Positions 35,099 through 42,658 of a stretch of 64,000 nt of DNA are shown here, piece by piece. Numbering within the stretch: position 1 is the first letter of the stretch; each line of letters starts with the position of its first letter. The notes beneath the pieces are model-generated. The model was not told the DNA's origin and did no database searches. It worked only from the letters and a program-made list of their open reading frames with translations. Location of the stretch: positions 1-64,000 of the forward strand of contig NZ_JXTE01000038.1 in NCBI RefSeq assembly GCF_000972385.1, read 5' to 3'. The DNA is from Streptomyces sp. WM6386. GTDB taxonomy: Bacteria; Actinomycetota; Actinomycetes; Streptomycetales; Streptomycetaceae. A program made the translations under genes and the position numbers.

Positions 35099-36049
35099 TC
35101 AGTTCGACTCGAACTTCGAGGCGTTCTCGGCCAGCCAGTCGTCGAAGCTCTTCAGCGCCGGGTTGATCTCCCGCACCCGGGTCAGATCACGGGCGCCGGT
35201 GAACTCGCGGTCGAAGTCGCCGTAGTACTGGAACATGTTGCCGAGCTCCTCGGCCAACGGAATCTCGAGGGTACGGAAGTAGTCGTAGGGCACGGACTGG
35301 AAGCGGACCGGCTCGCCCAGCGTCCCTGCCAGCTTCTCCGCGTACTGCGCACCGGTCAGATGGTCGCCGGCCAGGCCGACCGTCTGGCCGATGAAGCTCG
35401 CGCCGCCCTTGAGAATGGCGAAGGCCGTCCGGCCGATGTCCGCCACGTCCACCCCGGACAGGAGCTTGCCGTCCTCCAGGGGCAGGTTCAGCGCCAGTAC
35501 GCCGTCCTCGCCGCGCTGGGGGCCGAGGCCCTGCAGGAAGCCCTGGAAGTAGAAGGTCGTATTGAGGAAGGTGGTCGGCACTCCGGCCTTCCTGAACAGC
35601 TCATTGCCCTCACCCTTGATATCGAAGTGCGGCACGTTGTACTGCTCCTGCAGCACCGGCATACGGCCGTCCTCCAGCGGCAGCAGCACGCGGGTGTCCT
35701 CCAGCGTCGACCAGACCACGTGCCGCAGTCCGGTGGCCGCAGCGGCCCGAGCCAGAACCTGGATCTCCGCCAACTCCTGCGCCGCCGAACCGTGCGCCCA
35801 GAAGTTGGTGACGAGGAAGGCACCGTAGGCACCCTCGAACGCCTTGTGCACCGTCGACTCGTCACCGAAGTCCGCCCGCACGACCTCGGCCCCGAGCGCC
35901 GCGAGTTCCCTGGCCGCGGGCGAGTCGGGATCCCGGGTGAGCGCGCGCACCGTGAAGCCCGACTCCGGATCGGCCAGGATCGCTCGAGCGGCCCCGCCAC
36001 CCTGCGCACCCGTTGCTCCGGCGACTGCGATGACCTTCTTGTTGCTCAT
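35099..36049 (-). CDS. NmrA-family NAD(P)-binding reductase
   Basis: A Rossmann loop opens the protein (VIAVAGATGAQGGGAARAIL), followed by VRALTRDPDSPAARELAALG and the NmrA-type core (AYGAFLVTNFWAHGSAAQELAE). These are atypical short-chain proteins that bind NAD(P) and act as redox sensors or quinone/isoflavone-type reductases. ATG at 36049 has AAGGA 8 bases upstream; the in-frame extension to 36094 would run through the operator. Two MarR boxes flank a TTGATG-17-TAGCGT promoter: one over the -35, one at the transcription start. It is the most heavily covered promoter of the regulon. Confidence 0.88.
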   Translation of the reverse strand: MSNKKVIAVAGATGAQGGGAARAILADPESGFTVRALTRDPDSPAARELAALGAEVVRADFGDESTVHKAFEGAYGAFLVTNFWAHGSAAQELAEIQVLARAAAATGLRHVVWSTLEDTRVLLPLEDGRMPVLQEQYNVPHFDIKGEGNELFRKAGVPTTFLNTTFYFQGFLQGLGPQRGEDGVLALNLPLEDGKLLSGVDVADIGRTAFAILKGGASFIGQTVGLAGDHLTGAQYAEKLAGTLGEPVRFQSVPYDYFRTLEIPLAEELGNMFQYYGDFDREFTGARDLTRVREINPALKSFDDWLAENASKFESN

Positions 36050-36078
36050 GAGGGGGTCCTTGTCAGAAGAGGCTGGTT

Positions 36079-36092
36079 GTTGATGCGTCAAC
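36079..36092. promoter_or_regulatory. MarR-type operator box, NmrA proximal
   Basis: GTTGATGCGTCAAC lies inside a longer 20-bp near-palindrome (36076-36095) and covers the expected minus-strand transcription start. Confidence 0.75.
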
Positions 36093-36097
36093 AACGC

Positions 36098-36126
36098 TAG
36101 CGCACCTCTGTTGACACATCAACCCG
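36098..36126 (-). promoter_or_regulatory. Promoter of the NmrA gene
   Basis: On the minus strand TTGATG (within the upstream box) and TAGCGT are 17 bases apart. Edges are given to within about 3 bases. Confidence 0.5.
36110..36123. promoter_or_regulatory. MarR-type operator box, NmrA distal
   Basis: GTTGACACATCAAC overlaps the -35 box of the NmrA promoter and differs from the full palindrome at one arm position. Confidence 0.75.
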
Positions 36127-36369
36127 AGGGTCAAAATCGAACCACGATCGTCTCGGCTGGCCGGCAAGGCCTTCACCCGCACGCCGAGGTTCGGCGGAAA
36201 AGAAGGACGGAGAGGCGGCTCCGGTCACCGCCGCCGTCCCGCTCGCTCGCTCGCACCAAGGCATTGGGCGACCCCCCATGAACGACAGCCCGCCGATGCC
36301 GCAACGACGAGAGTCAGGCTCTTCCTGAACAGTGGGCGCATGATCCATCGGCTATGGAAGGTCATGACA

Positions 36370-36837
36370 TCAGGGCGGATCCATCTCCAGCCGACCGAGG
36401 ATGCGTTCGCAGAGAACCGTGAGCGTGTCGAGCTCTTCGGGGCTGAGAGGGTCGATGACCAGCCTGCGCACGGTGGCGACGTGGTGAGGGGCGGCCGTCT
36501 CGATGACCGCGCGGCCGTCGGGGGTGACGACCACATGGACGCCGCGCCCGTCCTTGGGGCAGTACTCCTGGGTCACCAGGCCACGCTTGGCCATGCGGCG
36601 GAGGTGGTGGGACATGCGGCTCCGCTCCCACTCCACCGTGTTGGCCAGGTCCTGGAAGTGCCGCAGCCCGTCGGGCGCGTCGGTGAGGGCCACAAGAACG
36701 ACGTAGTCCGCGACGGACAGATTGCCGCAGCCCTGCAGTGCGCGCGCCAGCCTGCCGGGGAGCTTCTGATGCACACCGATGAAGGCGCGCCAGGCACGCT
36801 GTTCGGGCGGGGTGAGCCAGCCTGATTTCTGCTTCAT
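36370..36837 (-). CDS. MarR-family transcriptional regulator (paralogue 2)
   Basis: The 155-residue winged-helix protein contains SVADYVVLVALTDAPDG, recognition region VEWERSRMSHHLRRMAKRGLV and wing GRGVHVVVTPDG. Its DNA-reading residues nearly match the other MarR (29727-30194), and both have the same length and WLT-x2-EQRAW start. Both probably bind the 14-bp boxes of this region. A TAGAGT -10 candidate ends 8 bases before the ATG with a MarR box directly upstream, the same layout as paralogue 1. It is divergent from an isochorismatase-family remnant that has its own box. Confidence 0.9.
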   Translation of the reverse strand: MKQKSGWLTPPEQRAWRAFIGVHQKLPGRLARALQGCGNLSVADYVVLVALTDAPDGLRHFQDLANTVEWERSRMSHHLRRMAKRGLVTQEYCPKDGRGVHVVVTPDGRAVIETAAPHHVATVRRLVIDPLSPEELDTLTVLCERILGRLEMDPP

Positions 36838-36858
36838 GCAAAGCCACTCTAGTCGATG

Positions 36859-36872
36859 GTTGACACGTCACC
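36859..36872. promoter_or_regulatory. MarR-type operator box, marR paralogue 2
   Basis: GTTGACACGTCACC lies directly upstream of the minus-strand -10 candidate TAGAGT, mirroring the box at marR paralogue 1. Confidence 0.65.
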
Positions 36873-36886
36873 CTCGTAGCATAATA

Positions 36887-36900
36887 GTTGATGCATCACA
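36887..36900. promoter_or_regulatory. MarR-type operator box before the isochorismatase-family remnant
   Basis: GTTGATGCATCACA matches 12 of 14 consensus positions, 56 bases upstream of the remnant's GTG. Confidence 0.6.
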
Positions 36901-36955
36901 TACATGTGACCTGCGAAACGCCCTGCCACGTTTCCACGCACTGGAAGGAGATCCC

Positions 36956-37208
36956 GTGAGCGAGCCCCCCGAACACCGGCCTGGACACCCTGTTGCCCCG
37001 AGGAAAACGTCCAGCTACTGATCGACCACCAGCTGTTCCAATGGCCGTCCTCGCCGAGTTGCAGCACGACTGGGCCCGCACGGACCTCGTCGCACCCGAG
37101 GACCTGGCGGCGCTCATGGGGTACTCCGGCGGCTCCGGTGTGGCATTCGCCTGGGAGATGCAGCTCCTCGACACGCCCCTCCCCAACGAGACCGCCCCCG
37201 GGATGTAA
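36956..37208 (+). pseudogene. Isochorismatase-family (YcaC-like) hydrolase remnant
   Basis: After GTG 36956 (AAGGAG 7 bases upstream) the beginning SEPP-x-TGLDTLLP and EENVQLLIDHQLFQ of a YcaC-type hydrolase can be read, but across two frames. The sequence then jumps to the family's C-terminal end: MAVLAELQHDWARTDL, SGGSGVAFAWEMQLL. The roughly 120-residue catalytic middle is missing. It is a deletion relic that kept its MarR box, so the regulon once had one more member. Confidence 0.65.
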
Positions 37209-37335
37209 GGGGCGGACCGACTCAACGGGGCGGCGCGAGTGCCGGTGCCGCGGCCGGGGATCGGAGTGAGGCACCCGTGTCCGCAGGGCGGCAAACCACA
37301 CCTGTTCAGTCCGTCGATCCCGAAGGGTGCCCCCC

Positions 37336-37992
37336 ATGGCAACCGCCCCTGCCGTGCCTCCCTTTGTCCCTCTCGTCCCTCCGAAACTGATCGCGACGGA
37401 CCTTGACGGCACGCTGCTGCGCAGCGACGGAACGCTGTCGGACCGCACCCGGGCAGCCCTGACGACAGCCGAGCAGGCCGGGATCCGCGTGGCGCTGGTC
37501 ACGGGCCGCCCGCCGCGCTCCGTACCGGAGTTGCTGGCCACCATCGGACCGCATTTCGTCATCGCCGCCAACGGCGCGGCCGTCTACGCCCCTGCCGGAA
37601 CCCTGGCGCATGTGTCCCCGATCCGGCCCCTGGCGGCCACCCGGCTCATCTCGCGCGTGCGCTGGGCACTGCCCGGGACCACTTTCGCCGTCGAGTACGA
37701 CGGGGGGTTCGGCCGCGAACCGGGCTATCCGTCCTGGTCGTTCGGTGACGAGGACGCCGATCCGGTCGGCACCGCCGGGGAACTCCTCACCCGTATCGCG
37801 GGCAGGCCGGTACTGAAGATCCTCGCCCATCATCCGACGCTGCCCCTCGACGACTTCTACGAGCAGGCTCGACGCACCGCTGGCAGCAACGCCGAGACCA
37901 CCTACTCCACCGGCCTGTCTCTGGTGGAGTTCAGCGCAAGGCCCGGAGCAAGGTCAGCGACTGACCCGGCCGGCCGGGCGAAGACACCGTGA
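37336..37992 (+). CDS. HAD-superfamily (Cof-type) hydrolase, C-terminally truncated
   Basis: HAD motif I (IATDLDGTLLRSDGTLSDRT) and motif II (VALVTGRPPRSV) are clear, as is the cap start (HFVIAANGAAVYAPAG). After GLSLVEFSARPG the protein turns into low-complexity sequence and stops, so motifs III and IV (the Lys and GD-x3-D of the active site, normally about residues 195-245) are lost. At 218 residues it is 40-60 short of the family. It is probably inactive. ATG 37336 is chosen over 37327 because only it fits an internal start; neither has a strong ribosome site. Confidence 0.6.
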   Translation: MATAPAVPPFVPLVPPKLIATDLDGTLLRSDGTLSDRTRAALTTAEQAGIRVALVTGRPPRSVPELLATIGPHFVIAANGAAVYAPAGTLAHVSPIRPLAATRLISRVRWALPGTTFAVEYDGGFGREPGYPSWSFGDEDADPVGTAGELLTRIAGRPVLKILAHHPTLPLDDFYEQARRTAGSNAETTYSTGLSLVEFSARPGARSATDPAGRAKTP

Positions 37993-38003
37993 GGGAGACC
38001 GGC

Positions 38004-38414
38004 ATGAGCGACACACCCCAGATGAAGGCGTACAAGGCGCCGGAGATCACCGTGACCTTCGAGTCGAGGCGCTGCCTGCACGCCGCCCGGTGCATCAACG
38101 GCCTGCCCGAGGTCTTCGACACGAGCGCCCGTCCGTGGATCCGGCCCGATCGCGCCCCGGCCGACCAACTGGCCGAGGTGGTGCGCCGCTGCCCCTCGGG
38201 TGCGCTGCGGTACGAACTGCCAGATGGCGGGAGAGAGACTCCGGACGGCCCCACCCGTATCACCCGGACCCCCGGCGGACAGCTGGTCGTGCGCGGCGAC
38301 CTGTCGCTGGACACGCAGGAAGGGACGCACCACGAGACCAGGGCCGTGCTGTGCGGCTGCGCGAACAGCCAGATGCAGCCGTACTGCGACCACTCCGGCC
38401 GCTGCGGCCAGTAG
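38004..38414 (+). CDS. Divergent ferredoxin (Fer4_19) fused to CDGSH-type iron-sulfur domain
   Basis: The N-terminal half carries the YjdI-type mono-cluster pattern (SRRCLHAARCINGLPEVFD, then RRCPSGALRYEL). The C-terminal half ends in a CDGSH/mitoNEET-like motif, CGCANSQMQPYCDHSGRCGQ, with its three Cys and one His ligands. It should be a small cytosolic redox protein with two cluster types. ATG 38004 has GGGAG 6 bases upstream. The upstream HAD gene ends 11 bases earlier, which looks like a chance junction after truncation. The partner is unknown. Confidence 0.85.
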   Translation: MSDTPQMKAYKAPEITVTFESRRCLHAARCINGLPEVFDTSARPWIRPDRAPADQLAEVVRRCPSGALRYELPDGGRETPDGPTRITRTPGGQLVVRGDLSLDTQEGTHHETRAVLCGCANSQMQPYCDHSGRCGQ

Positions 38415-38515
38415 TACCGGCGGTGACCACCCACCCCACCCGTCCCCGAACCGTCTTCGCGGCTGCGTCCAAGGCGGCCGCGATGGCGTCGGTGAGGGTT
38501 GGGTCCGGGCTGGCG

Positions 38516-39095
38516 TCAGCGCTGCGACGGTGCCCGTGCGGGTTCGGCGTCTCGCGTGTGGGGCGAGGCGGTGCGCTGGGCGAGGACCCGGGCTGTGCGG
38601 GGTGCGCGGCTGACGGCGAGGGCGACCAGCGGAACGAGTGTGAGGACCACGGAGACGGTGCCGACCAGGGGCGGTCCGGTCAGGCCGAGCGAGGAGTCCA
38701 TGGCCCTGCCGGCGATGGCCGACCCGGCGGCGATGCCGGTGTTGTAGGCGGAAGTGGTCAGCGCTGAGGTGAGGGTGGGGGCGTCGCCGGCGTAGCGGAC
38801 GGCGAGCGAAGTGACGACCGGGTTGACGGTGAACCCGGTCAGGGCCATGAGGAAGACCAGAAGCGTGGCCGTGACGGGGTTGGCCGACAGCGGGATCAGC
38901 AGAAACAGGCTCAGGGCGGTGGCCGAGGCGGCGGTGAGGGTGGTGGCCATCGGACGGTGGTCGCCCAGGCGACCACCGATGACGGGGCCGCCCACGGCAC
39001 CGATACACGGCGCCTGCCGGGATGCCGGGTCGCGGCCAGCACCAGAGCGACGGCCGGGAGGGCGAGGGCGGTCGGGATCACGGCATCGTCCAGGG
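38516..39095 (-). pseudogene. MFS transporter remnant (C-terminal half)
   Basis: From about 39020 to 38516 one frame reads as the last five to six transmembrane helices of an arabinose-efflux-type MFS protein (VGGPVIGGRLGDHRP, LLIPLSANPVTATLLVFLMALTGFTVNPVVTSLAVRYA, SAYNTGIAAGSAIAGRAMD). A short piece of an earlier helix (PTALALPAVALVLAATRHPGR) lies in another frame at 39030-39095. The N-terminal half and any start codon are missing. Confidence 0.6.
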
Positions 39096-39099
39096 GATG

Positions 39100-39561
39100 T
39101 CAGTCGGGCAGGGGCTCGGCGTAGTGGCGGAAGCCGTCGCGCTCGCGGTGGATGGCGTACAGCCGCTGGGCCAGAGCGTCGGGGCTGCTGTGTTCGGCGT
39201 CGGGCCGGATGGCGCCGGGGATGATCAGCTGGGCGGCGTGGATGTTCTGCGGGGCGAGGGCGTCGTGGAGCATGCGCGCGTAGGCGCTCTCGGCGGCGAA
39301 GGCGATGGATGTGCCGGCCCGGTCGGGGTGGGGTCGCACGGCGCTGCCGCCGTTGACGAACAGCAGGGTGCCGCGGCCGAGTTCGCGCATACCGGGCAGG
39401 ACGGCGTTCACCGCGGTGACGGGGCCCTTGACGGAGAAGGACAGGGGTGCGTCGAGGTCGTCGGCGCCGGTGTCGAGGACCGGCTTCATGAAGTCGGCGC
39501 GGGGCACGGGGCTGTACTGGAGGATCTCGATGGGCCCCCATGCCGCAGCGGCCGCGGTGGC
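39100..39561 (-). pseudogene. Short-chain dehydrogenase remnant, 5' truncated
   Basis: The frame reads as the middle and end of an SDR protein: GPIEILQYSPVP, NAVLPGMRELGRGTLLFVNGG, then SAYARMLHDALAPQNIHAAQL and IPGAI. The nucleotide-binding start (TGxxxGxG) is absent. Upstream it meets the promoter area of the XRE gene, which suggests a deletion joined the two. It ends 5 bases before the MFS remnant, so this was probably one former operon. Confidence 0.6.
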
Positions 39562-39658
39562 ATGCGCGAAAAGTGGAGAAACCCATCCAGGGAGGGATTC
39601 GTCCTGGGAGGAAAATCTCCCCGCTTTCCCCGGTGCCTTCGGTGTCATGCTGGGAAGC

Positions 39659-40528
39659 ATGACCAGCAATATTCCCCTTAATGAGCTGGGAGAATTCCTC
39701 AAAAAGCGCCGCGCCGAGCTGAGCCCGCGCACGGTCGGACTGCCCGAGAGCGACAGGCCCCGCCGGGTCGCCGGGCTGCGCCGCGAGGAGGTCGCCCAGC
39801 TCGCCAGCATCAGCACCGACTACTACATGCGCCTCGAACAGGGTCGAATGCAGGCATCGGCCCCGGTCCTGGACACCCTGGCCCGGGTACTCCATCTGGA
39901 CGACGACGAGCGAGGCTATCTCTTCCAACTCGCAGGCAAGACCACCACCCGCGCCCAGCGCCGCGGCCGCCAGAAGGTCCAGCCACAGCTCCAGCGGGTC
40001 CTGGACGACCTCACCGCCACACCGGCGATCGTGCAGGGCCGACGCGGGGACATTCTGGCCTGGAACCCGTTGGCCACCGCGCTGGTCATCGATTTCTCCC
40101 GCATCCCGGAAAAGCACCGCAACTATCCCCGGATCCAGTTCACCGAACCGGCCATGCGCACCCTGTACGCCGACTGGGAGACCTCGGCGCAGATCTCCGT
40201 GGCGCAGCTACGGATGGAGGCCGCGAAGTTTCCCGAGGACCCCCGGCTGATCGAGCTGGTCGGTGAACTGTCCACGCGGGACCAGCAGTTCGCCAAGTGG
40301 TGGGGCGACCACCGCGTCGCGGCCCGCACCGTGGGCACGAAGACCCTCAACCACCCGGTCGTCGGGGAACTCGTCCTGGACTGGGACACCCTCACCGCCA
40401 GCACCGACCCCGACCAGCACCTGACCGTCTGGACCGCCGCGCCCGGCTCGCCCACCCACGAACGGCTGAGCATCCTCGCCTCCTGGGCCGCCGACCAGGA
40501 CCTGCCCGCGTCCCGGCCGCTCACCTGA
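39659..40528 (+). CDS. XRE-family helix-turn-helix regulator with MmyB-like ligand domain
   Basis: Residues 10-75 form the helix-turn-helix (LGEFLKKRRAELSPRTVGLP, then VAGLRREEVAQLASISTDYYMRLEQGR). Residues 100-280 form the MmyB-like PAS domain with TPAIVQGRRGDILAWNPLA and HPVVGELVLDWDTL. Members commonly repress a neighbouring SDR or transporter gene; here those neighbours (the SDR and MFS remnants) are broken. ATG 39659 is chosen, with 39647 as an alternative since GGGAAG sits very close to the later start. It may now be an orphan regulator. Confidence 0.85.
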   Translation: MTSNIPLNELGEFLKKRRAELSPRTVGLPESDRPRRVAGLRREEVAQLASISTDYYMRLEQGRMQASAPVLDTLARVLHLDDDERGYLFQLAGKTTTRAQRRGRQKVQPQLQRVLDDLTATPAIVQGRRGDILAWNPLATALVIDFSRIPEKHRNYPRIQFTEPAMRTLYADWETSAQISVAQLRMEAAKFPEDPRLIELVGELSTRDQQFAKWWGDHRVAARTVGTKTLNHPVVGELVLDWDTLTASTDPDQHLTVWTAAPGSPTHERLSILASWAADQDLPASRPLT

Positions 40529-40819
40529 CGGTTCAACACGGCTGCTGACGACATGGACCGCGCCGGCCGCGGTCCATGTGGTCGAGAAAACCAAGGGGGG
40601 ACAAAACTCTCCCAGTCACAGCCGCTACCCGTGATGCCAGACTTCCCGCATCGACAGCCGCACCAAGGCCTGCGGTCGCCAGGTCCGCGGCGACGACGAT
40701 CCCCCACTCCTGCCGTGCTGCTCTGCATGGCCTATCCGTCCGTGATGCGAAGGCATGCCTATGTCTCTTGACCTCCCTGAATCCGCTGTTCCTCCCGTTC
40801 CGGCACACTGACCGGAGCA
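40529..40819. other. Intergenic stretch, no gene seen
   Basis: About 290 bases separate the XRE gene from the XdhC fragment. It is probably where the N-terminal half of xdhC once lay, but I see no recognisable remnant. Confidence 0.3.
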
Positions 40820-41473
40820 GTGCGACGGGAAGTCGGCGCACAGGCGTGGGCCCTGCTGCGAGCCGGAAGCACGGCCCGGGCGGAGGTCGGCGGGGACGGC
40901 GACACCTGCCCGGAACGACTGTCCGCGCTGGTCCACGTGCACGCGCCCCGTCCCCGCATGCTGATCTTCGGTGCGGTCGACTTCGCCGCCGCGCTCAGCC
41001 AAGCCGGCCGCTTCCTGGGCTACCGGGTCACCGTCTGCGACGCCCGACCCGTCTTCGCCACCACGGCACGCTTCCCGCACGCGGACGAGGTCGTGGCCGA
41101 CTGGCCCCACCGCTACCTGGAACACACCGAGGTGGACGCCCGGACGGCCATCTGCGTCCTCATCCACGACGCCGAGTTCGACATCCCCCTCCTGCGCCTG
41201 GCCCTGGACCTCCCCGTCGGCTATGTCGGCGCGATGGGATCCCGCCGCACCCACGACGAACGCCTGCGCCTGCTGGGAGAAGCCGGCGTCCGGGACGAAC
41301 AGCCGGCCCTGCTGCACTCGCCCATCGGGCTCGATCTCGGCGCCCGCACGGCACAGGAGACGGCGGTGTCCATCACCGCGGAGATCATCGCGCACACCCA
41401 TCACGGCAGCGGACTGCCTCTGTCCGGGCGAACAGGGCCCATTCACCGGGAACCGGTCGTGCAGCTGTCATGA
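40820..41473 (+). CDS. XdhC-family protein, C-terminal (Rossmann) half only
   Basis: The sequence from PRPRMLIFGAVDFAAALSQAG through YRVTVCDARPVFATTARFPHAD to GYVGAMGSRRTHDERL and IGLDLGARTAQETA matches the Rossmann domain of XdhC/CoxI proteins, which help insert the sulfurated molybdenum cofactor into xanthine-dehydrogenase-type enzymes. Full proteins are about 350-380 residues; this has 217, and the N-terminal CoxI-type domain with its Cys motif is missing. GTG 40820 is only the first in-frame start and has no clear ribosome site. No xdh genes are in the window. Loss of function is likely. Confidence 0.6.
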   Translation: MRREVGAQAWALLRAGSTARAEVGGDGDTCPERLSALVHVHAPRPRMLIFGAVDFAAALSQAGRFLGYRVTVCDARPVFATTARFPHADEVVADWPHRYLEHTEVDARTAICVLIHDAEFDIPLLRLALDLPVGYVGAMGSRRTHDERLRLLGEAGVRDEQPALLHSPIGLDLGARTAQETAVSITAEIIAHTHHGSGLPLSGRTGPIHREPVVQLS

Positions 41474-41582
41474 AGGCGGCGTCTCGCGCGCATCGTGGGT
41501 CGTCCCGGTCCGATGCGGCCTCTGCTTCTTACGGAGTCATGACGTGCGGGCGCGGCCCCGCTCTCCCGCGCGCCACCGGGCC

Positions 41583-41588
41583 TAGCGT
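41583..41588 (+). promoter_or_regulatory. -10 box of a leaderless transcript (epimerase)
   Basis: TAGCGT ends 6 bases before the ATG at 41595, so transcription should start at the start codon. No ribosome site is visible and no good -35 box. Confidence 0.5.
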
Positions 41589-41594
41589 GGCCGT

Positions 41595-42595
41595 ATGCGT
41601 GTACTGGTCACCGGCGGTGCCGGGTTCATCGGGTCCCATGTCGTCGAGGCGCTGGCGGCGCACGGGCACGAGCCGATCGTGTACGACGTCCGGGCGGACC
41701 CCGGCGCCGACGTACGCGATCCGGCCGCGGTCGCCCGCGCGCTCGCCGGTGTGGACGCCGTCTGCCACCAGGCGGCCATGGTCGGACTCGGCAACGGGGT
41801 CGCCGACGCGGCACAGTACGTCGCGCACAACGACCTCGGTACCGCCGTGCTGCTCGCCGCCATGGCGGAGGCCGGCATCGGGCGCCTTGTGCTCGCCGGG
41901 TCGATGGTGGTCTACGGTGAGGGCGCTACGAGTGCCCGCGGCACGGTGTCGTACGGCCCGGGCCGCGTACCGTCGCCGACCTGGACGCCGGGCGGTTCGA
42001 TCCGCCGTGTCCGGTGTGCGGGGCGGATCTCTCCCCCGGTCTGGTCGGCGAGGACACCGCGGCCGACCCACGGAACGTGTACGCGACGACCAAGCTGGCC
42101 CAGGAGCATCTGGCCGCCGCCTGGGCCCGCTGCACCGGCGGTTCGGCGGTGTCGTTGCGCTATCACAACGTGTACGGGCCGGGCATGCCGAGGGATACGC
42201 CGTACGCCGGGGTGGCCTCGTTCTTCCGGTCCGCGCTCGCCCGTGGTGAGGGGCCGCGGGTGTTCGAGGACGGGACGCAGCGCCGGGACTTCGTGCATGT
42301 GCGGGACGTGGCGGCGGCCAACGTGGCGGCGCTGGAGGCATCGTCGGCCGCGGGCGTGCTGACGGCGTACAACACGGGCAGCGGTGAACCGCACACCGTG
42401 GGCGAGATGGCGCGGGCCCTGGCCGCCGCGTACGGCGGGCCCGAGCCGGTCGTCACGGGCGAGTACCGGCTCGGGGACGTGCGGCACATCACCGCCGATT
42501 CCGCGCGGCTGCGGGACGGGTTGGGGTGGAAGCCGGGGGTCGGGTTCGCGGACGGTATGGCGGAGTTCGCGCGGGCCGGGATGCGCACCGTGTAG
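41595..42595 (+). pseudogene. NAD-dependent epimerase/dehydratase with one frameshift
   Basis: The protein starts with a perfect Rossmann loop (MRVLVTGGAGFIGSHVVEAL) and reads well to SMVVYGEG near residue 110. One base seems to be missing near 41926-41930, because YECPRHGVVRPG continues in the next frame, through a four-Cys zinc-type segment, to the active-site motif NVYATTKLAQEHL and the C-terminal GWKPGVGFADGMAEFA. Apart from that break, both halves are intact and full length (about 333 residues). This may be a sequencing error. The protein would modify a nucleotide sugar, fitting the nearby GT2 gene. Confidence 0.7.
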
Positions 42596-42614
42596 AACTG
42601 CGGTGCCACAGACC

Positions 42615-42658
42615 GGTGGTGCTGCCCGCATCAGGAAGCGGCGGCGGGCAGCACCACC
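42615..42658. terminator. Bidirectional terminator at the epimerase/kinase junction
   Basis: Perfect 15-base arms (GGTGGTGCTGCCCGC and its complement) flank a 14-base loop. The right arm lies inside the last codons of the convergent histidine kinase. Confidence 0.75.
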
